A DNA stretch of 64,000 nucleotides from Synoicihabitans lomoniglobus (GCF_029023725.1 NZ_CP119075.1:1979501-2043500), one strand, 5' to 3'; numbered from the stretch's first letter, positions 17,180-27,671 are shown. The notes: generated from the letters alone by a model not told the origin. Numbers and translations are program-made.

Positions 17180-19306
17180 TCAGGACTTGGTCACACGCTT
17201 CCGGGCGCGTTTGGGCTTCGTCCGGGTGTGTTCGATATTCAAATAGGTCTTGGACTCGAGCGTGGCCTCGTAAAATTCGAGCAAACGCACGCCTTCGCGC
17301 GGCTTGAGCACGTCGTTTTTCGTGGCGGCATCGATCTGGGCTTTGAGGCGTCGACAGAGATCGGTGTGTTGATACTGCACGCCCCCGACGACGTCGCGGA
17401 TGCGTGAGCCCGGCAGCGTCTCTTCGATGTAAAAGCCGTTTTCCTCGTCATCTTCGAGGAAGACGTGCACCTCGTTCACCCGACCAAAGAGGTTGTGCAG
17501 GTCTCCCATGATGTCCTGATACGCTCCCGTGAGAAACACGCCGAGGTGGTAGGGTTTGCCGTCCAAGGGATGGAGTTTCAGGTGATCCTTGGTATCTTCC
17601 AGATCGATGAAACTGCTGATCTTGCCATCGGAGTCGCAGGTGATGTCCACGAGTGTGGCATTGACCGTGGGCTCCTCGTCGAGGCGATGCAGTGGGGCGA
17701 TGGGGAAAAGCTGCTTCAACGCCCAATGGTCGAGGAGCGATTGAAAGACCGAAAAATTACACACGTATTGATCGGCGAGCATGGTTTCGAGCTCGTGCAA
17801 CTCCTCGGGCACATAGCCGGATTGGGAGTTTTCCGAGGCGATTTGCTCACAAATCTGCCAGAAAAGTGATTCGGCGGCCGCGCGATTTTCGAGATCCAGG
17901 TAACCGAGATTGAAAAGCGAAAATGCCTCTTCCTTGCGCTGCACGGCATCGTGGTAGCGTTCGAGGCGGCCCAGTTTGGACTTGTTTTTAGCCAGGCCCT
18001 GCAAGTCGCGCACGACCTTGTGCTTGTCCTTGGGGCGTTGTTTTACCCCCAACGTCTCGCGCTTGTTGATGCGCTCGAACACTTCGACGACGAGCATGGA
18101 GTGGGGCGCCACCACCGCGCGACCAGACTCGGAAACGATGTCGGGCACCGCCACCTTGGCCTCCGTGCAGATGTCGCGAATATTGGCCACCACATCACGA
18201 GCGTATTCAGCCATGGTGTAGTTCATCGAACTCTCGAAATTCGTGCGCGACCCATCGTAATCGATGCCCAGACCGCCACCGACATCCAGAATCCCCATCG
18301 GGAACCCCATTTTGGCCAACTGACAGTAAAAACGCGATGCTTCCACGACCGCATTCTTGATCGTCAGTATGTTGGGCACCTGCGAACCGATGTGAAAGTG
18401 CAGCAGGCGCAGACAGTGCGACAGCCCCGCTTTTTTGAGCGCCTCCGCCGCGAAGAGGATTTCCGCGGTATTGAGACCGAACTTGGCGTTATCCCCAGTG
18501 GAGGTCGCCCATTTGCCTTCGCCACGGGTCAAAAGCTTCGCCCGGAAACCGATCAAGGGCTCCACGCCGGTTTCCTTGGCCAGTTCAATGATGTGATCCA
18601 ACTCACTGAGTTGCTCGACCACGAGAATGATTTGCTTGCCGAGGCGACGTCCCAGGAGGGCGAGACGAATGTAGTCGGGATCCTTGTAGCCGTTGCAGAT
18701 CAGCAGCCGGTTTTCGCCCTCGTGCATGGCCAGGGCGATCATGAGCTCGGGCTTGGAGCCAGCCTCGAGGCCGTAGTCGAATTCCGTCCCGGCATCCACG
18801 ATCTCCTCCACGACTTCCCGGAGTTGGTTGACCTTGATGGGGAAGACGCCGCGATAGCTGCCTTCGTAGTCCTCTTCGGTGATGGCCTTGCGAAAAAGTT
18901 GGTTCAATTGGACCACGCGGTGGCGCAATAAATCCTGAAAGCGAATCACGTAGGGCGCCTTGAGGCCCATCTCTTCAGCCTCGTTGATGACATCTTTAAT
19001 GCTGATCTCCCGGCCATCGGCGAGCGGTTGCACGTTGATGCAACCATCGGTGCTGACACTGTAGTGTCCGGAACCCCAGCGCTTAAGACCGTAAAATTCT
19101 TCAGATTGGGCGGTGGACCAAGGGGAGGCGGGGTCGGTCTTCAAGAGTGGAAATGCTGGTGGGTTTACTGGCTTGCTTTTTGAACTTCGAGAACGGTTAG
19201 ATGCCTGTTTCTTCTTTTCAAACAAGCAACACGCAACGACGAAAATGACATCCTTTTTCACCCTATTCGCCCAAGGCCAAGGCGCTCCCGCCGGGCCGAA
19301 TCCCAT
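17180..19306 (-). CDS. speA: biosynthetic arginine decarboxylase SpeA
   Basis: Up to 708 residues. Fold-III PLP decarboxylase features are Y-R-G-V-F-P-I-K-V-N-Q (PLP lysine), G-L-E-A-G-S-K-P-E-L, H-F-H-I-G-S-Q, D-V-G-G-G-L-G-I-D-Y-D-G and the late cofactor/substrate region T-C-D-S-D-G-K. The enzyme makes agmatine from arginine, the first step of polyamine synthesis by the ADC route. The start is uncertain. The only early ATG (19306) lies inside yajC, overlapping it by 62 nt on the opposite strand. TTG codons at 19225 or 19144 would give 681 or 655 residues, closer to the family norm of about 630-660. Confidence 0.92.
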   Translation of the reverse strand: MGFGPAGAPWPWANRVKKDVIFVVACCLFEKKKQASNRSRSSKSKPVNPPAFPLLKTDPASPWSTAQSEEFYGLKRWGSGHYSVSTDGCINVQPLADGREISIKDVINEAEEMGLKAPYVIRFQDLLRHRVVQLNQLFRKAITEEDYEGSYRGVFPIKVNQLREVVEEIVDAGTEFDYGLEAGSKPELMIALAMHEGENRLLICNGYKDPDYIRLALLGRRLGKQIILVVEQLSELDHIIELAKETGVEPLIGFRAKLLTRGEGKWATSTGDNAKFGLNTAEILFAAEALKKAGLSHCLRLLHFHIGSQVPNILTIKNAVVEASRFYCQLAKMGFPMGILDVGGGLGIDYDGSRTNFESSMNYTMAEYARDVVANIRDICTEAKVAVPDIVSESGRAVVAPHSMLVVEVFERINKRETLGVKQRPKDKHKVVRDLQGLAKNKSKLGRLERYHDAVQRKEEAFSLFNLGYLDLENRAAAESLFWQICEQIASENSQSGYVPEELHELETMLADQYVCNFSVFQSLLDHWALKQLFPIAPLHRLDEEPTVNATLVDITCDSDGKISSFIDLEDTKDHLKLHPLDGKPYHLGVFLTGAYQDIMGDLHNLFGRVNEVHVFLEDDEENGFYIEETLPGSRIRDVVGGVQYQHTDLCRRLKAQIDAATKNDVLKPREGVRLLEFYEATLESKTYLNIEHTRTKPKRARKRVTKS

Positions 19307-19565
19307 GAACCAGATCCTCTTTTTCGGTCTCCTGTTCGCGGCGATGTGGTTTTTGATGATCGCGCCTCAACGCAAGAAGCAGAAGCAACACGATGCGATG
19401 CTCAAGGCCCTCGGCAACGGCGACGAGGTGGTCACTTCCGGTGGCATCTTCGGCACGATTGTCTCCGTGAAGGAAGATCGCTTCATCGTGCGCGTCGCAG
19501 ACAACACCAAACTCGAAGTGGGCAAGAGCTTCGTCTCCACCGTGTTGAAGAAGGCCGACAAGTAA
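19245..19565 (+). CDS. yajC: Sec translocase accessory subunit YajC
   Basis: 106 residues from the ATG at 19245. One membrane helix near residues 22-38 (I-L-F-F-G-L-L-F-A-A-M-W-F-L-M-I-A-P) is followed by the family hallmark P-Q-R-K-K-Q-K and G-D-E-V-V-T-S-G-G-I-F-G-T-I. YajC associates with SecDF in the inner membrane. The secDF gene starts 135 bp downstream on the same strand, the standard yajC-secDF order. The Gln/Pro-rich start (F-A-Q-G-Q-G-A-P-A-G-P) is common in this phylum. Confidence 0.95.
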   Translation: MTSFFTLFAQGQGAPAGPNPMNQILFFGLLFAAMWFLMIAPQRKKQKQHDAMLKALGNGDEVVTSGGIFGTIVSVKEDRFIVRVADNTKLEVGKSFVSTVLKKADK

Positions 19566-19700
19566 TCGACGTCCACCGCCCCCCCGCACCGATTCTGCCT
19601 CTCGTTTTCTCGCATTCGCAACGTCACCCCACGTTGTCTGTCATGACGCCAGTGCCCGTTCGCACGGTCCTGACCGCCCGTTTTTAAACCCAAGTCCGAA

Positions 19701-22244
19701 ATGTTCAAACGCAACCTCTGGAAGATCACGCTGACCGCGCTCATCGGCGCATGGGCGATCTCGTCGATCCTTCCCCTCAAAGACACCCCATTCAACGACT
19801 ACATCAAATCGGAGGCCTCCGCCCAGGTCTCGGAATTTGAGTCGCTCATGGCCCAAGCCAGCGATCGTGTGACGAGCGGCCAAGCGCCGTCCGTCTTCAT
19901 CGCCCTGAAGCAAATCGGTCGCGAACAGCGCATCGATCTTTCCAAATTCTTCCCCGAGGTGCGCCTCGAGGAATCCCTGCGCAATGTCGAGAAGCGCAAT
20001 GCCATCCTGCTCGATTACCTGCTGCAGCAGTCCAAGGGCCGCTTGCAGCTGGGGCTCGACCTCAAGGGCGGCGTGGCCTTCATGCTCGAAGTCGCCGACG
20101 AAGGCGTGGGGGCCGATGTGCCGGACTACGAGCGCGAGGACAATCTCGCCAAGGCCATCGAGATCATGAGCGACCGCGTCAACGCTCTCGGCGTCACCGA
20201 ACCCATCATTCGTCCGGTCGGCCTGAACCGCATCGAGATCCAACTCCCGGGCGTCAACACCAAGGACAATCCCGAGCTGGCCGACGTCATCAAGAAGCCG
20301 GCCCGCCTCGATTTCCGCCGCGTCCACCAGCAGGCCGTGCCCGGTCGCGATGCCACCCCTCCCGGTTACGAAGTCCTCACCGAAGAGGGCGACAACAAGG
20401 ACGGCACGACTTACCAACGCGACTACTTCGTCAAGCGCCTCCCGGAAATGACCGGTGAGATGGTCGCCACCGCTTTCCCGACCATGGACGAGTATGGTCG
20501 CTTTAAAATCAACCTGCGCTTCACCGACGAGGGCGCGGAGCGCTTCGGTGAAGTCACCGGCGCCATCGCCCAGGAAAATCAAGGGCAGGGCGGCTTGCTC
20601 GCCATCGTGTTGGACGGTCGCTTGTCCTCCGCCCCCCGCGTCAGCACCCGCATCAACGGCGGTTCCGCCGAGATCACCGGCACCTTCACCCAGCGTGAGG
20701 CCATCGATCTCGCCAATGTGCTCAACAACCCGCTCGACGTGGAGTTGGTCATTCAGGAACAAAACGAAATCGGTCCGTCTCTCGCCGCCGACGCCATCGC
20801 CTCAGGCGAATACGCTTCGATGATCGCCATCGCGCTCGTCGCTGCGTTCATGATCGCGATCTACACCATCGGAGGGCTGTTCGCCGTGATCAGCCTCTCG
20901 ATCAATTTGCTCTTCGTGTTGGGCGCGCTCGCCAGTCTCGGCGCGACCATCACCATGCCGGGCATCGCCGGTATCGTGCTCACCGTCGGTATGGCGGTGG
21001 ACTCGAACATCCTGATTTTTGAGCGTATCCGGGAAGAGCTCAACTTGGGCAAATCGCTCAAGGCCGCGTTCCTCGCCGGTCACGACAAGGTGGTTTCGAC
21101 CATTTTGGACGCCAACATTACGACGCTCATCACATCGTCGCTCATGATCATCTTCGGCACCGGCCCCGTGAAGGGCTTCGGCGTCACGCTGACGATTGGT
21201 GTGTTCTCCACCGTTTTCTGTGCCTTGGTCGTGACCAAGCTGCTGCTCGACATCGTGATCAACGGCGACCTCATCAAGAAGTTCCCGATGCTCATCCGCT
21301 CCAAGGTGCCGACCTTCGACTACCTCAAGTATGCTCGCCCGGCCTTCGCGGTATCCTGGCTCATCGTCATCGTCGGCGTCGGCGTGGTCGCCTACAAGGG
21401 GCACCGCATCTACGGTATCGACTTTGTCGGTGGTGACGAAGTTTCGCTCTCCTTCAATGAACGACCCGACACCGCGGCCGTGCGTGATGCCCTCGAAGGG
21501 GCCGGCATCGGCGAGGTGAATCCCGTCTTCCAAAGTGATTTCAACGACGACACCGAAATTCTCAAGATCCAGGTGCCATTCGAGGAAGGCACCAAGGTCA
21601 TGCCGCTGTTGCTGTCCAACTTCCCCAACGCCGGTTTTGAGGTCGTGGGCCAGACGACGATCGGTCCGTCCATCGGGGCGGAGATCCAATGGAACGCTTT
21701 CATGTCTCTCTCGCTGGCGATCGTGGGCATCCTCATCTATGTCGCGTTCCGCTTCGAATTCGGCTTCGGCGTGGGCGCCGTCGTATCGACGATCCACGAC
21801 ATTCTGATGACGATCGGTATCTTCGTGCTGTTCGACCGGCAGTTCACCGCGCCCATGGTCGCGGCCATCCTGCTCATCGCCGGTTACTCGATCAATGATA
21901 CCATCGTGGTCTTCGACCGCATTCGCGAGGAACTCAACGGCAACCCGAACCTGAAACTGCGCGAAGTCATTAACAACGCGCTGAACAATGTGTTTGTCCG
22001 TTCGTTGCTCACCAGTGCCACGACCTTCCTGGCTTCACTCGCGCTCTTCCTCTTCGGCGGAGGCGTGATCAACGACTTGGCCTTCACCTTCCTCGTCGGT
22101 GTCATCACCGGCACGTTCTCCTCCATCTTCATCGCGAGCCCGATATTCTTCTGGTATCACAAGGGCGACCGTAAGCACGTGGAGAAGCATCAGGACGTGA
22201 AACCGACTTACGAGTGGACCGGCTCGAGTCGCGCATCGGAATAA
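19701..22244 (+). CDS. secD: fused protein-export membrane protein SecDF
   Basis: 847 residues. The SecD half has TM1 near 12-26, a large periplasmic domain with L-G-L-D-L-K-G-G-V and the P1 head region, and then the helix bundle with T-V-G-M-A-V-D-S-N-I-L-I-F-E-R-I-R-E-E. The SecF half begins near 540 and has G-I-D-F-V-G-G and Y-S-I-N-D-T-I-V-V-F-D-R-I-R-E-E. The paired D-S-N and N-D-T motifs are the proton-relay signatures of the two halves. SecDF uses the proton gradient to pull preproteins from SecYEG. A fused form replaces separate secD and secF genes. Confidence 0.97.
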   Translation: MFKRNLWKITLTALIGAWAISSILPLKDTPFNDYIKSEASAQVSEFESLMAQASDRVTSGQAPSVFIALKQIGREQRIDLSKFFPEVRLEESLRNVEKRNAILLDYLLQQSKGRLQLGLDLKGGVAFMLEVADEGVGADVPDYEREDNLAKAIEIMSDRVNALGVTEPIIRPVGLNRIEIQLPGVNTKDNPELADVIKKPARLDFRRVHQQAVPGRDATPPGYEVLTEEGDNKDGTTYQRDYFVKRLPEMTGEMVATAFPTMDEYGRFKINLRFTDEGAERFGEVTGAIAQENQGQGGLLAIVLDGRLSSAPRVSTRINGGSAEITGTFTQREAIDLANVLNNPLDVELVIQEQNEIGPSLAADAIASGEYASMIAIALVAAFMIAIYTIGGLFAVISLSINLLFVLGALASLGATITMPGIAGIVLTVGMAVDSNILIFERIREELNLGKSLKAAFLAGHDKVVSTILDANITTLITSSLMIIFGTGPVKGFGVTLTIGVFSTVFCALVVTKLLLDIVINGDLIKKFPMLIRSKVPTFDYLKYARPAFAVSWLIVIVGVGVVAYKGHRIYGIDFVGGDEVSLSFNERPDTAAVRDALEGAGIGEVNPVFQSDFNDDTEILKIQVPFEEGTKVMPLLLSNFPNAGFEVVGQTTIGPSIGAEIQWNAFMSLSLAIVGILIYVAFRFEFGFGVGAVVSTIHDILMTIGIFVLFDRQFTAPMVAAILLIAGYSINDTIVVFDRIREELNGNPNLKLREVINNALNNVFVRSLLTSATTFLASLALFLFGGGVINDLAFTFLVGVITGTFSSIFIASPIFFWYHKGDRKHVEKHQDVKPTYEWTGSSRASE

Positions 22245-22269
22245 GCTACTGACTGTTTCAAGCTCTTCC

Positions 22270-24000
22270 ATGCGTTGGACCTACACGCCGCCCCCGGCCG
22301 ATGAGGTCGGGGCGCTGAGTAGGAGCGCCGGCGTAAGCCCGGTGCTCGCGGAACTGCTGTGGCGTCGTGACATCCTCTCGGATGAAGCGGCCCAGAGCTT
22401 CCTGCGTCCGGCGTTGGCCGAGCTCGGGGATCCGTTTCTGCTGGCCAATCTCGAGGCGGCCACGGCCCGCCTGTCGACCGCCATCTCCAATCGTGAATCC
22501 GTCGCCGTGCTCGGTGACTACGATGTCGATGGCGTAAGCAGCACCACGCTGATGGTGAGCCTGTTGCGCCGTTTCGGTCTCGATCCGCACTTCGTGGTGC
22601 CACGTCGCATGGAAGACGGCTACGGCCTGTCGCGCAGTGCCATCGACCGCGCGTTGGAGGGCGTGACGCCGCAACTCTTCATTGTCCTCGATTGCGGCAC
22701 CAACTCCCAGGAGGAGGTCGCCTACCTGCAGGAGAAGGGCATCGACGTCATCATCATTGACCATCACCGCGAAAAAGAGGGCGCGGTCGCGTCGGCGCTG
22801 TTGATCAACCCGCACGTGCATCCCGGCGATGATGACGATGCGTGGCGTCATCTCTGCACCGTCGGCTTGGTCTTCAAGCTCGCGCACGGTTTGCTCAAGC
22901 GTTTGCGCAACGAGAATCATCCGGTCGCGTTTCGGATCAAATTGCGCGAGTATCTGGATCTTGTGGCCATGGGCACCGTTGCGGATCTCGTGCCGTTGCG
23001 CGGGGAAAATCGTCTCATGGCCCGGCACGGTTTGCGGGTCTTGCAGGGGGCCAATCGCCCCGGCGTGCGCGCGCTCATGCAGGTCGCCGGTGTGCGTCCG
23101 GAACAAGGGGTCAACCCCGTGGATATTTCGTTTCGACTCGGCCCGCGGATCAATGCCAGCGGTCGTCTCGCCGATGCGGCGCTGTCGGTCGAACTGATGC
23201 TCAGCGACGACACCAAATTCTGCATCAAAACGGCCGATCAACTCGATGTATTCAATCGGGAACGACAAGACATCGAGCGCCAGATCACCAAGGAGGCGGA
23301 AGAGATGATCGAGCAGCACTACGCTGACGATTCCGGCATCGTGCTTTATTCCGATGACTGGCATCCGGGTGTGGTGGGCATCGTCGCCGGTCGCGTCTCG
23401 CGCAAATACAACCGCCCCTGTGTGGTGCTGGGCAACGAGGGCGAACTCGCCAAAGGGTCCGGCCGCAGCGTCGACGGCATCAATCTCGTGGAGGTGTTGG
23501 CCCATTGTGATGATTTTCTCGGCAGTTGGGGGGGGCATCCCATGGCGGTCGGCGTGGCAGCTCCCAAAGCTTCGCTGGAGCAATTTCGTCGATCATTTTC
23601 CAAAGCGGTGGCCGAACACACCGGCGGCGACTTGCCGGAGCGTGAGCTGCCGATTTCCGCCTGGATCACGCCGGATGAAATCGGCAGTCGACTCATGGAG
23701 GAGCTCGATGCCCTGCATCCGTTCGGTCAGGCCAACGCCGAACCGGTGTTCGGTTTGCGGGGGGTGAAATTGTCGCACCGACCCGATGTCTTCAAGGCGC
23801 TCCATTTTCGGTTTAATTTCGAAGATACCCGCGGTCGTCGGCTGTTTGGTGTCGCTTGGAAAATGGCGAATCGGCTGCCCCCCACGCGCGTCCCGCTCGA
23901 TTTCGCGGTGCACCTCCGCTGGAACCACTTCAATGATCGGAAATTGATGCAGCTCGAGCTCGTCGATTGGCGTCCGGCGGGTGAAGCCAACGGTTCGTAA
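22270..24000 (+). CDS. recJ: single-stranded-DNA-specific exonuclease RecJ
   Basis: 576 residues, typical. DHH phosphoesterase motifs are V-L-G-D-Y-D-V-D-G (about 79-87), L-D-C-G-T-N, I-I-I-D-H-H-R, and the DHHA1 block with G-R-V-S-R-K-Y-N-R-P, G-S-G-R-S-V-D-G-I-N and G-G-H-P-M-A-V-G. The OB-fold C-terminus contains F-G-Q-A-N-A-E-P-V-F. RecJ degrades 5' ends of single-stranded DNA in recombination (RecF pathway) and mismatch repair. It starts 25 bp after secDF, an arrangement also consistent with cotranscription. Confidence 0.96.
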   Translation: MRWTYTPPPADEVGALSRSAGVSPVLAELLWRRDILSDEAAQSFLRPALAELGDPFLLANLEAATARLSTAISNRESVAVLGDYDVDGVSSTTLMVSLLRRFGLDPHFVVPRRMEDGYGLSRSAIDRALEGVTPQLFIVLDCGTNSQEEVAYLQEKGIDVIIIDHHREKEGAVASALLINPHVHPGDDDDAWRHLCTVGLVFKLAHGLLKRLRNENHPVAFRIKLREYLDLVAMGTVADLVPLRGENRLMARHGLRVLQGANRPGVRALMQVAGVRPEQGVNPVDISFRLGPRINASGRLADAALSVELMLSDDTKFCIKTADQLDVFNRERQDIERQITKEAEEMIEQHYADDSGIVLYSDDWHPGVVGIVAGRVSRKYNRPCVVLGNEGELAKGSGRSVDGINLVEVLAHCDDFLGSWGGHPMAVGVAAPKASLEQFRRSFSKAVAEHTGGDLPERELPISAWITPDEIGSRLMEELDALHPFGQANAEPVFGLRGVKLSHRPDVFKALHFRFNFEDTRGRRLFGVAWKMANRLPPTRVPLDFAVHLRWNHFNDRKLMQLELVDWRPAGEANGS

Positions 24001-24009
24001 GGAAAAATG

Positions 24010-24102
24010 GTCGGAGCGTGCTTGCGCGCGATTACCACCTGCCTTTCGTCGCGATTACCACCAACATTGACCGCGTTTCATCGCGCACATGCCCGCTCCT
24101 AC
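24010..24102. repeat. REP-like inverted pair (REPIN-type)
   Basis: In the recJ-phosphodiesterase gap, plus-strand GTCGGAGCGTGCTTGCGCGC (24010-24029) is matched by an inverted relative at 24080-24102, which reads GTAGGAGCGGGCATGTGCGC on the minus strand. Both have the GGAGCGxGC core and near-palindromic GCGCGAT end of bacterial REP elements. A direct repeat GCGATTACCACC also occurs at 24028-24039 and 24051-24062. Confidence 0.5.
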
Positions 24103-24169
24103 GGCCCGACTACGCCGAAGTCGGGTGAATTACTTCGCGACCTTTTGCGTCTTTGCTCCTTTGCGGTGA

Positions 24170-25360
24170 TCACCGTAAAACCTCGCGGAGTCGCGTATCG
24201 CCCTCGTTTTCCCCCGGCGTTATTTCCAGTAGATCGCACAGCAAGTTGTAGACGTGAATATTGTCCGCGGGCGGAAATCGTCTGCCGGGTGAGATCGATG
24301 GACCATGCGCGATGAATAGCGCGCCCATATCCGGCTCAGCGGGATCGTAACCGTGGTCGCCGCGACTGGGCGTCGTGTCCCGATCGATCCACGACCGCGT
24401 GCTCAAGTGCCAACCGCGGTCAGGAATCACCACGATGTCTGGAATACGCGGATTGGCGCTGAAGTGTAGTCGTTCCGGCACGTCTTCGCGTTGGTAAGCG
24501 TGTAAATGGGGATGTGCATCGAGTTGGCGCACCCAGGTATTAATATCGCCACGCACCACGTTGAGTCCGCCCACCGCCCCCGAAAATACGCTTTCCACGG
24601 CGTCCAATGGCACGAGCTCGTCCAGCACCGCCACATCCGCCGGATCGCTTTCCGTCATGCCGTGGTCAGCGGTCACGATGAGATTTGTCTGATCCCAAAG
24701 TCCTTGGTCGCGCAGACCGGCACGCAGTCTGGCCAGCGCGGCATCGATTTGGATCAAGGCATCGTGCGTCTCCGACGCCGTGGGACCAAAATCATGTCCG
24801 GCCGAGTCCACCCGATCAAAATAGAGCGTGATCAGATGCGGGCGTTCACCGGTCGGCAACGCGGTCCACACCAGCACTTGATCCACCCGGTCCGCCGGGG
24901 TCAGTCGGTCGTCGAAACGACGATACGTATCGGGATGCTGACCGAGGATGTCGGCCTCGGATCCGGGCCAAAACATGCACGCGGTGCGGAGTCCCTGTCG
25001 TTGCGCCGTCAACCAGATCGGTTCACCGCCCCACCAGCGCCCCTCACGGGCGGCCGGGTGCGCGCCGATGCCAAACCAAGCTTCGAACGCGGGGTCGAAA
25101 AACCGGTTTTGCACGATGCCGTGCGTTTCCGGCCGCATGCCCGTGACCAAGGTGTAGTGGTTCGGAAAGGTTTTGGTGGGAAAGGAAGGCGTGAGCCGTT
25201 CCACCCGAGTGCCGGCGGCGGACAATTCCTGCAAAAATGGTGCCCCGTGCAGCTCGGGGTAGTCCCAGCGCGCTCCATCGATGGAGACGAGAATCAACAA
25301 GGGAGCTGCCACGGCGGACGTGCCCATCAGAGCCATCGCGAAAGCGAATACGCGTATCAT
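24170..25360 (-). CDS. secreted type I nucleotide pyrophosphatase/phosphodiesterase
   Basis: 396 residues from the ATG that opens a signal peptide (residues 1-19). An upstream start at 25396 would mask it. Alkaline-phosphatase superfamily NPP motifs are V-S-I-D-G-A-R-W-D (first metal Asp), F-P-T-K-T-F-P-N-H-Y-T-L-V-T-G (nucleophile Thr and metal Asn), Y-F-D-R-V-D-S-A-G-H, T-A-D-H-G-M-T, and a late G-D-H-G-Y-D. It should hydrolyse nucleotide or phospholipid phosphodiesters in the periplasm. It lies 52 bp after nasA on the same strand, possibly by read-through, with no obvious functional tie to nitrate. Confidence 0.88.
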   Translation of the reverse strand: MIRVFAFAMALMGTSAVAAPLLILVSIDGARWDYPELHGAPFLQELSAAGTRVERLTPSFPTKTFPNHYTLVTGMRPETHGIVQNRFFDPAFEAWFGIGAHPAAREGRWWGGEPIWLTAQRQGLRTACMFWPGSEADILGQHPDTYRRFDDRLTPADRVDQVLVWTALPTGERPHLITLYFDRVDSAGHDFGPTASETHDALIQIDAALARLRAGLRDQGLWDQTNLIVTADHGMTESDPADVAVLDELVPLDAVESVFSGAVGGLNVVRGDINTWVRQLDAHPHLHAYQREDVPERLHFSANPRIPDIVVIPDRGWHLSTRSWIDRDTTPSRGDHGYDPAEPDMGALFIAHGPSISPGRRFPPADNIHVYNLLCDLLEITPGENEGDTRLREVLR

Positions 25361-25412
25361 GTTCGAAATCTGATGTGCTTCCTCTGGCCGAAGCAACTTC
25401 CCCGCGTAGCAA

Positions 25413-27671
25413 TCAAGTTACGGCTGCCAGCGTGACCGCGCAGGTCTTGTAGCTCGGCTGGCGCGAATGCGGATCAAACGCCGGAAAGGTGAGCTGATTC
25501 ACTTCCGAAAAATGCATCGGCATGAACACCTGCCCGGGCCGCACCGTCGGAGTCAGGAAAACTTGGGCCGTGGCGTGACCGCGACGTGATACGACGCGCA
25601 CGGTTTCATCGTCCGCCACGCCAAGTTTGGCCGCGTCGGCGGGGTTTACTTCGACATACGGTCGGGTGGGCGCGAGTTTGCGTAGCACAGCGCTCTTGTT
25701 GGTGCGGCTGCCGGTGTGCCATTGGGCGGATGAGCCGCGCCCCGTATTGAGCCAGAAAGGGAAGGCTTCATCAGGGGATTCGGGTGGCTTCACCGGAGGA
25801 TCAAAGAGGAGCTTGGCGCGACCGCTGGGAGTGAAAAATTTACCATCGGCGAACAGGCGGCGTTCATGATCATGATCGCTTCCGGCGGACTCCGGCGCAC
25901 GGAGTTTGGCGCGGGCCCCGTTGGCGGGCAAATTTTCACTTCGGGCGGGACGGGGCCATTGAATGCCGCCCGCGTCCTGCAACGCCTCGTATCCCGGGAT
26001 TCCCGAGAAGTCACAGGGTTGATGGGTGGAGAGTCGGGCCAAAATTCTGAATACGGCTTCGGGCGATTCCCACGCCTGAAACATCGGTCCGCAGCCCCAC
26101 GCTTCCGCGATCAGTTTGAAAATCGCAAAGTCAGACAGAGCCTGCCCCGGGGCTCGCGCCACCTTGCAGGTCACGCCAATACGGCGTTCGGAATTGATGA
26201 ACGTTCCGTCCTTTTCGCCCCAACCGGCGGCGGGCAGAATGAGATCGGCGATGCGGGCGGTTTCGGTCGTCGCATACATGTCCTGCACCACCAGAAAATC
26301 GAGTTTCTCGCGCAGGCGTTGGAATCGACCTTGGTTGATCCAGGAGTGGGCCGGGTTGGTCGCGACGACCCACAACCCGCGAATTTCACCCGACTCGATG
26401 CCGTCGATGATCTGGTCGTAAGCCATCGAAGGCGTCGGGGGAATCGTCTCGACCGGGATGTGCAGAATTTCGGCAACCTCCGCCCGGTCGTCGGGTTTTT
26501 CAAAATAGCGGCCGCCGAGCAACGAGGTCGTGTTACCGAAGATGCGCGACCCCATCGCGTTGCATTGTCCGGTGATCGAATTCGCGCCCGTGCCGGGCCG
26601 ACCGATATTGCCGGTGAGCAGAGCGAGATTGATCAACGCTTGGGCGATGCGAGTGGATTGATGGCCCTGATTGACGCCCATGGTCCACCAAAACGACACC
26701 CGCTTGCCGGTGTGAATCAACGTAGCGAGTTCTCGAATACGATCCGCCGAAATTCCGCATTCCTGGGCGCAACGCTCCGGAGAATAGTGCGCAATAAATG
26801 GGGCGAGTTCCTCAAATCCCTCGGTGTGCGCATCGATGAAAGTCTGATCCAGCCAACCTTTGGCGCAGAGCTCGTGGGTCACGCCGTAGAGCAGCCACAA
26901 ATCACCTTTGGGTTCGATGGCGTAGTGTTGATGCGCGGCCATGGCGGTTTCCGTGCGGCGCGGATCCACGACCACAATCTGTGGGTCATGGGGGTTGCGC
27001 ATCACGCGCTGCCACATGATGGGGTGGGCGATGGCAGGGTTCGCCCCCACCAAAACCATGACATCACTCTCCTCGAAGTCGCGATAGGTGTAGGGCGGGG
27101 CGTCGAAGCCGAACGACTGTTTGTAGGCCACGTGCGCCGTGGCCATACATTGCCGCGTATTGCTGTCGGCATGCAGACCACCCATGCCGAATTTGAACAG
27201 CGCGCCGAGCAGCGCCATCTCTTCGGTCGGAACCTGTCCGGTCGAAAGAAACGCGATGCTGTGCGCACCATGTTTCGCCTGCACGCCCTTCATGCGGTCC
27301 ACAAATGTCGACATCGCGGTGCCCCAATCGGTGGGCTCCAGCGGCGCGTTTCGCGAGGCGCGTATCATCGGCGTGGTAGCGCGGTCGGTCGCGGCGAGCG
27401 GGGCCAACGCCTCCCAACCCTTGGGGCACGCCATGCCCAGATTGACGGGATAGTCCGGGTCGGGCGTGAGGTTGATCGCCTCACCTTTTGCGTTGAGGTG
27501 CACCTTCAGACCGCAACCGGTGGCGCAAAATCCGCAGATCGAACGCACCGTGGCAACCGGCGCGACTTTGGATGGCACGCGCCCCAAGCCGAACTTGCCG
27601 GGCTCCTGCACGAGTTCCGCCGTGACGGGACCTTGGCGGGCATGGAGCAACTCATCGATAACCGGGCTCAT
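25413..27671 (-). CDS. nasA: assimilatory nitrate reductase, molybdopterin catalytic subunit
   Basis: 752 residues. The N-terminal 4Fe-4S cluster ligands are Cys46, Cys49, Cys53 (I-C-G-F-C-A-T-G-C) and Cys82. The molybdenum ligand is expected at Cys175 in N-T-R-Q-C-M-A. The family C-terminus has W-L-N-T-G-R, W-H-T-G-S-R-T and A-F-D-P-H-S-R-Q-P. There is no Tat signal, so it is cytoplasmic and assimilatory. The NasA-type C-terminal 2Fe-2S extension is absent. Its ATG overlaps the stop of the iron-sulfur/anchor gene by 4 nt, making that protein its probable electron donor. Confidence 0.93.
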   Translation of the reverse strand: MSPVIDELLHARQGPVTAELVQEPGKFGLGRVPSKVAPVATVRSICGFCATGCGLKVHLNAKGEAINLTPDPDYPVNLGMACPKGWEALAPLAATDRATTPMIRASRNAPLEPTDWGTAMSTFVDRMKGVQAKHGAHSIAFLSTGQVPTEEMALLGALFKFGMGGLHADSNTRQCMATAHVAYKQSFGFDAPPYTYRDFEESDVMVLVGANPAIAHPIMWQRVMRNPHDPQIVVVDPRRTETAMAAHQHYAIEPKGDLWLLYGVTHELCAKGWLDQTFIDAHTEGFEELAPFIAHYSPERCAQECGISADRIRELATLIHTGKRVSFWWTMGVNQGHQSTRIAQALINLALLTGNIGRPGTGANSITGQCNAMGSRIFGNTTSLLGGRYFEKPDDRAEVAEILHIPVETIPPTPSMAYDQIIDGIESGEIRGLWVVATNPAHSWINQGRFQRLREKLDFLVVQDMYATTETARIADLILPAAGWGEKDGTFINSERRIGVTCKVARAPGQALSDFAIFKLIAEAWGCGPMFQAWESPEAVFRILARLSTHQPCDFSGIPGYEALQDAGGIQWPRPARSENLPANGARAKLRAPESAGSDHDHERRLFADGKFFTPSGRAKLLFDPPVKPPESPDEAFPFWLNTGRGSSAQWHTGSRTNKSAVLRKLAPTRPYVEVNPADAAKLGVADDETVRVVSRRGHATAQVFLTPTVRPGQVFMPMHFSEVNQLTFPAFDPHSRQPSYKTCAVTLAAVT

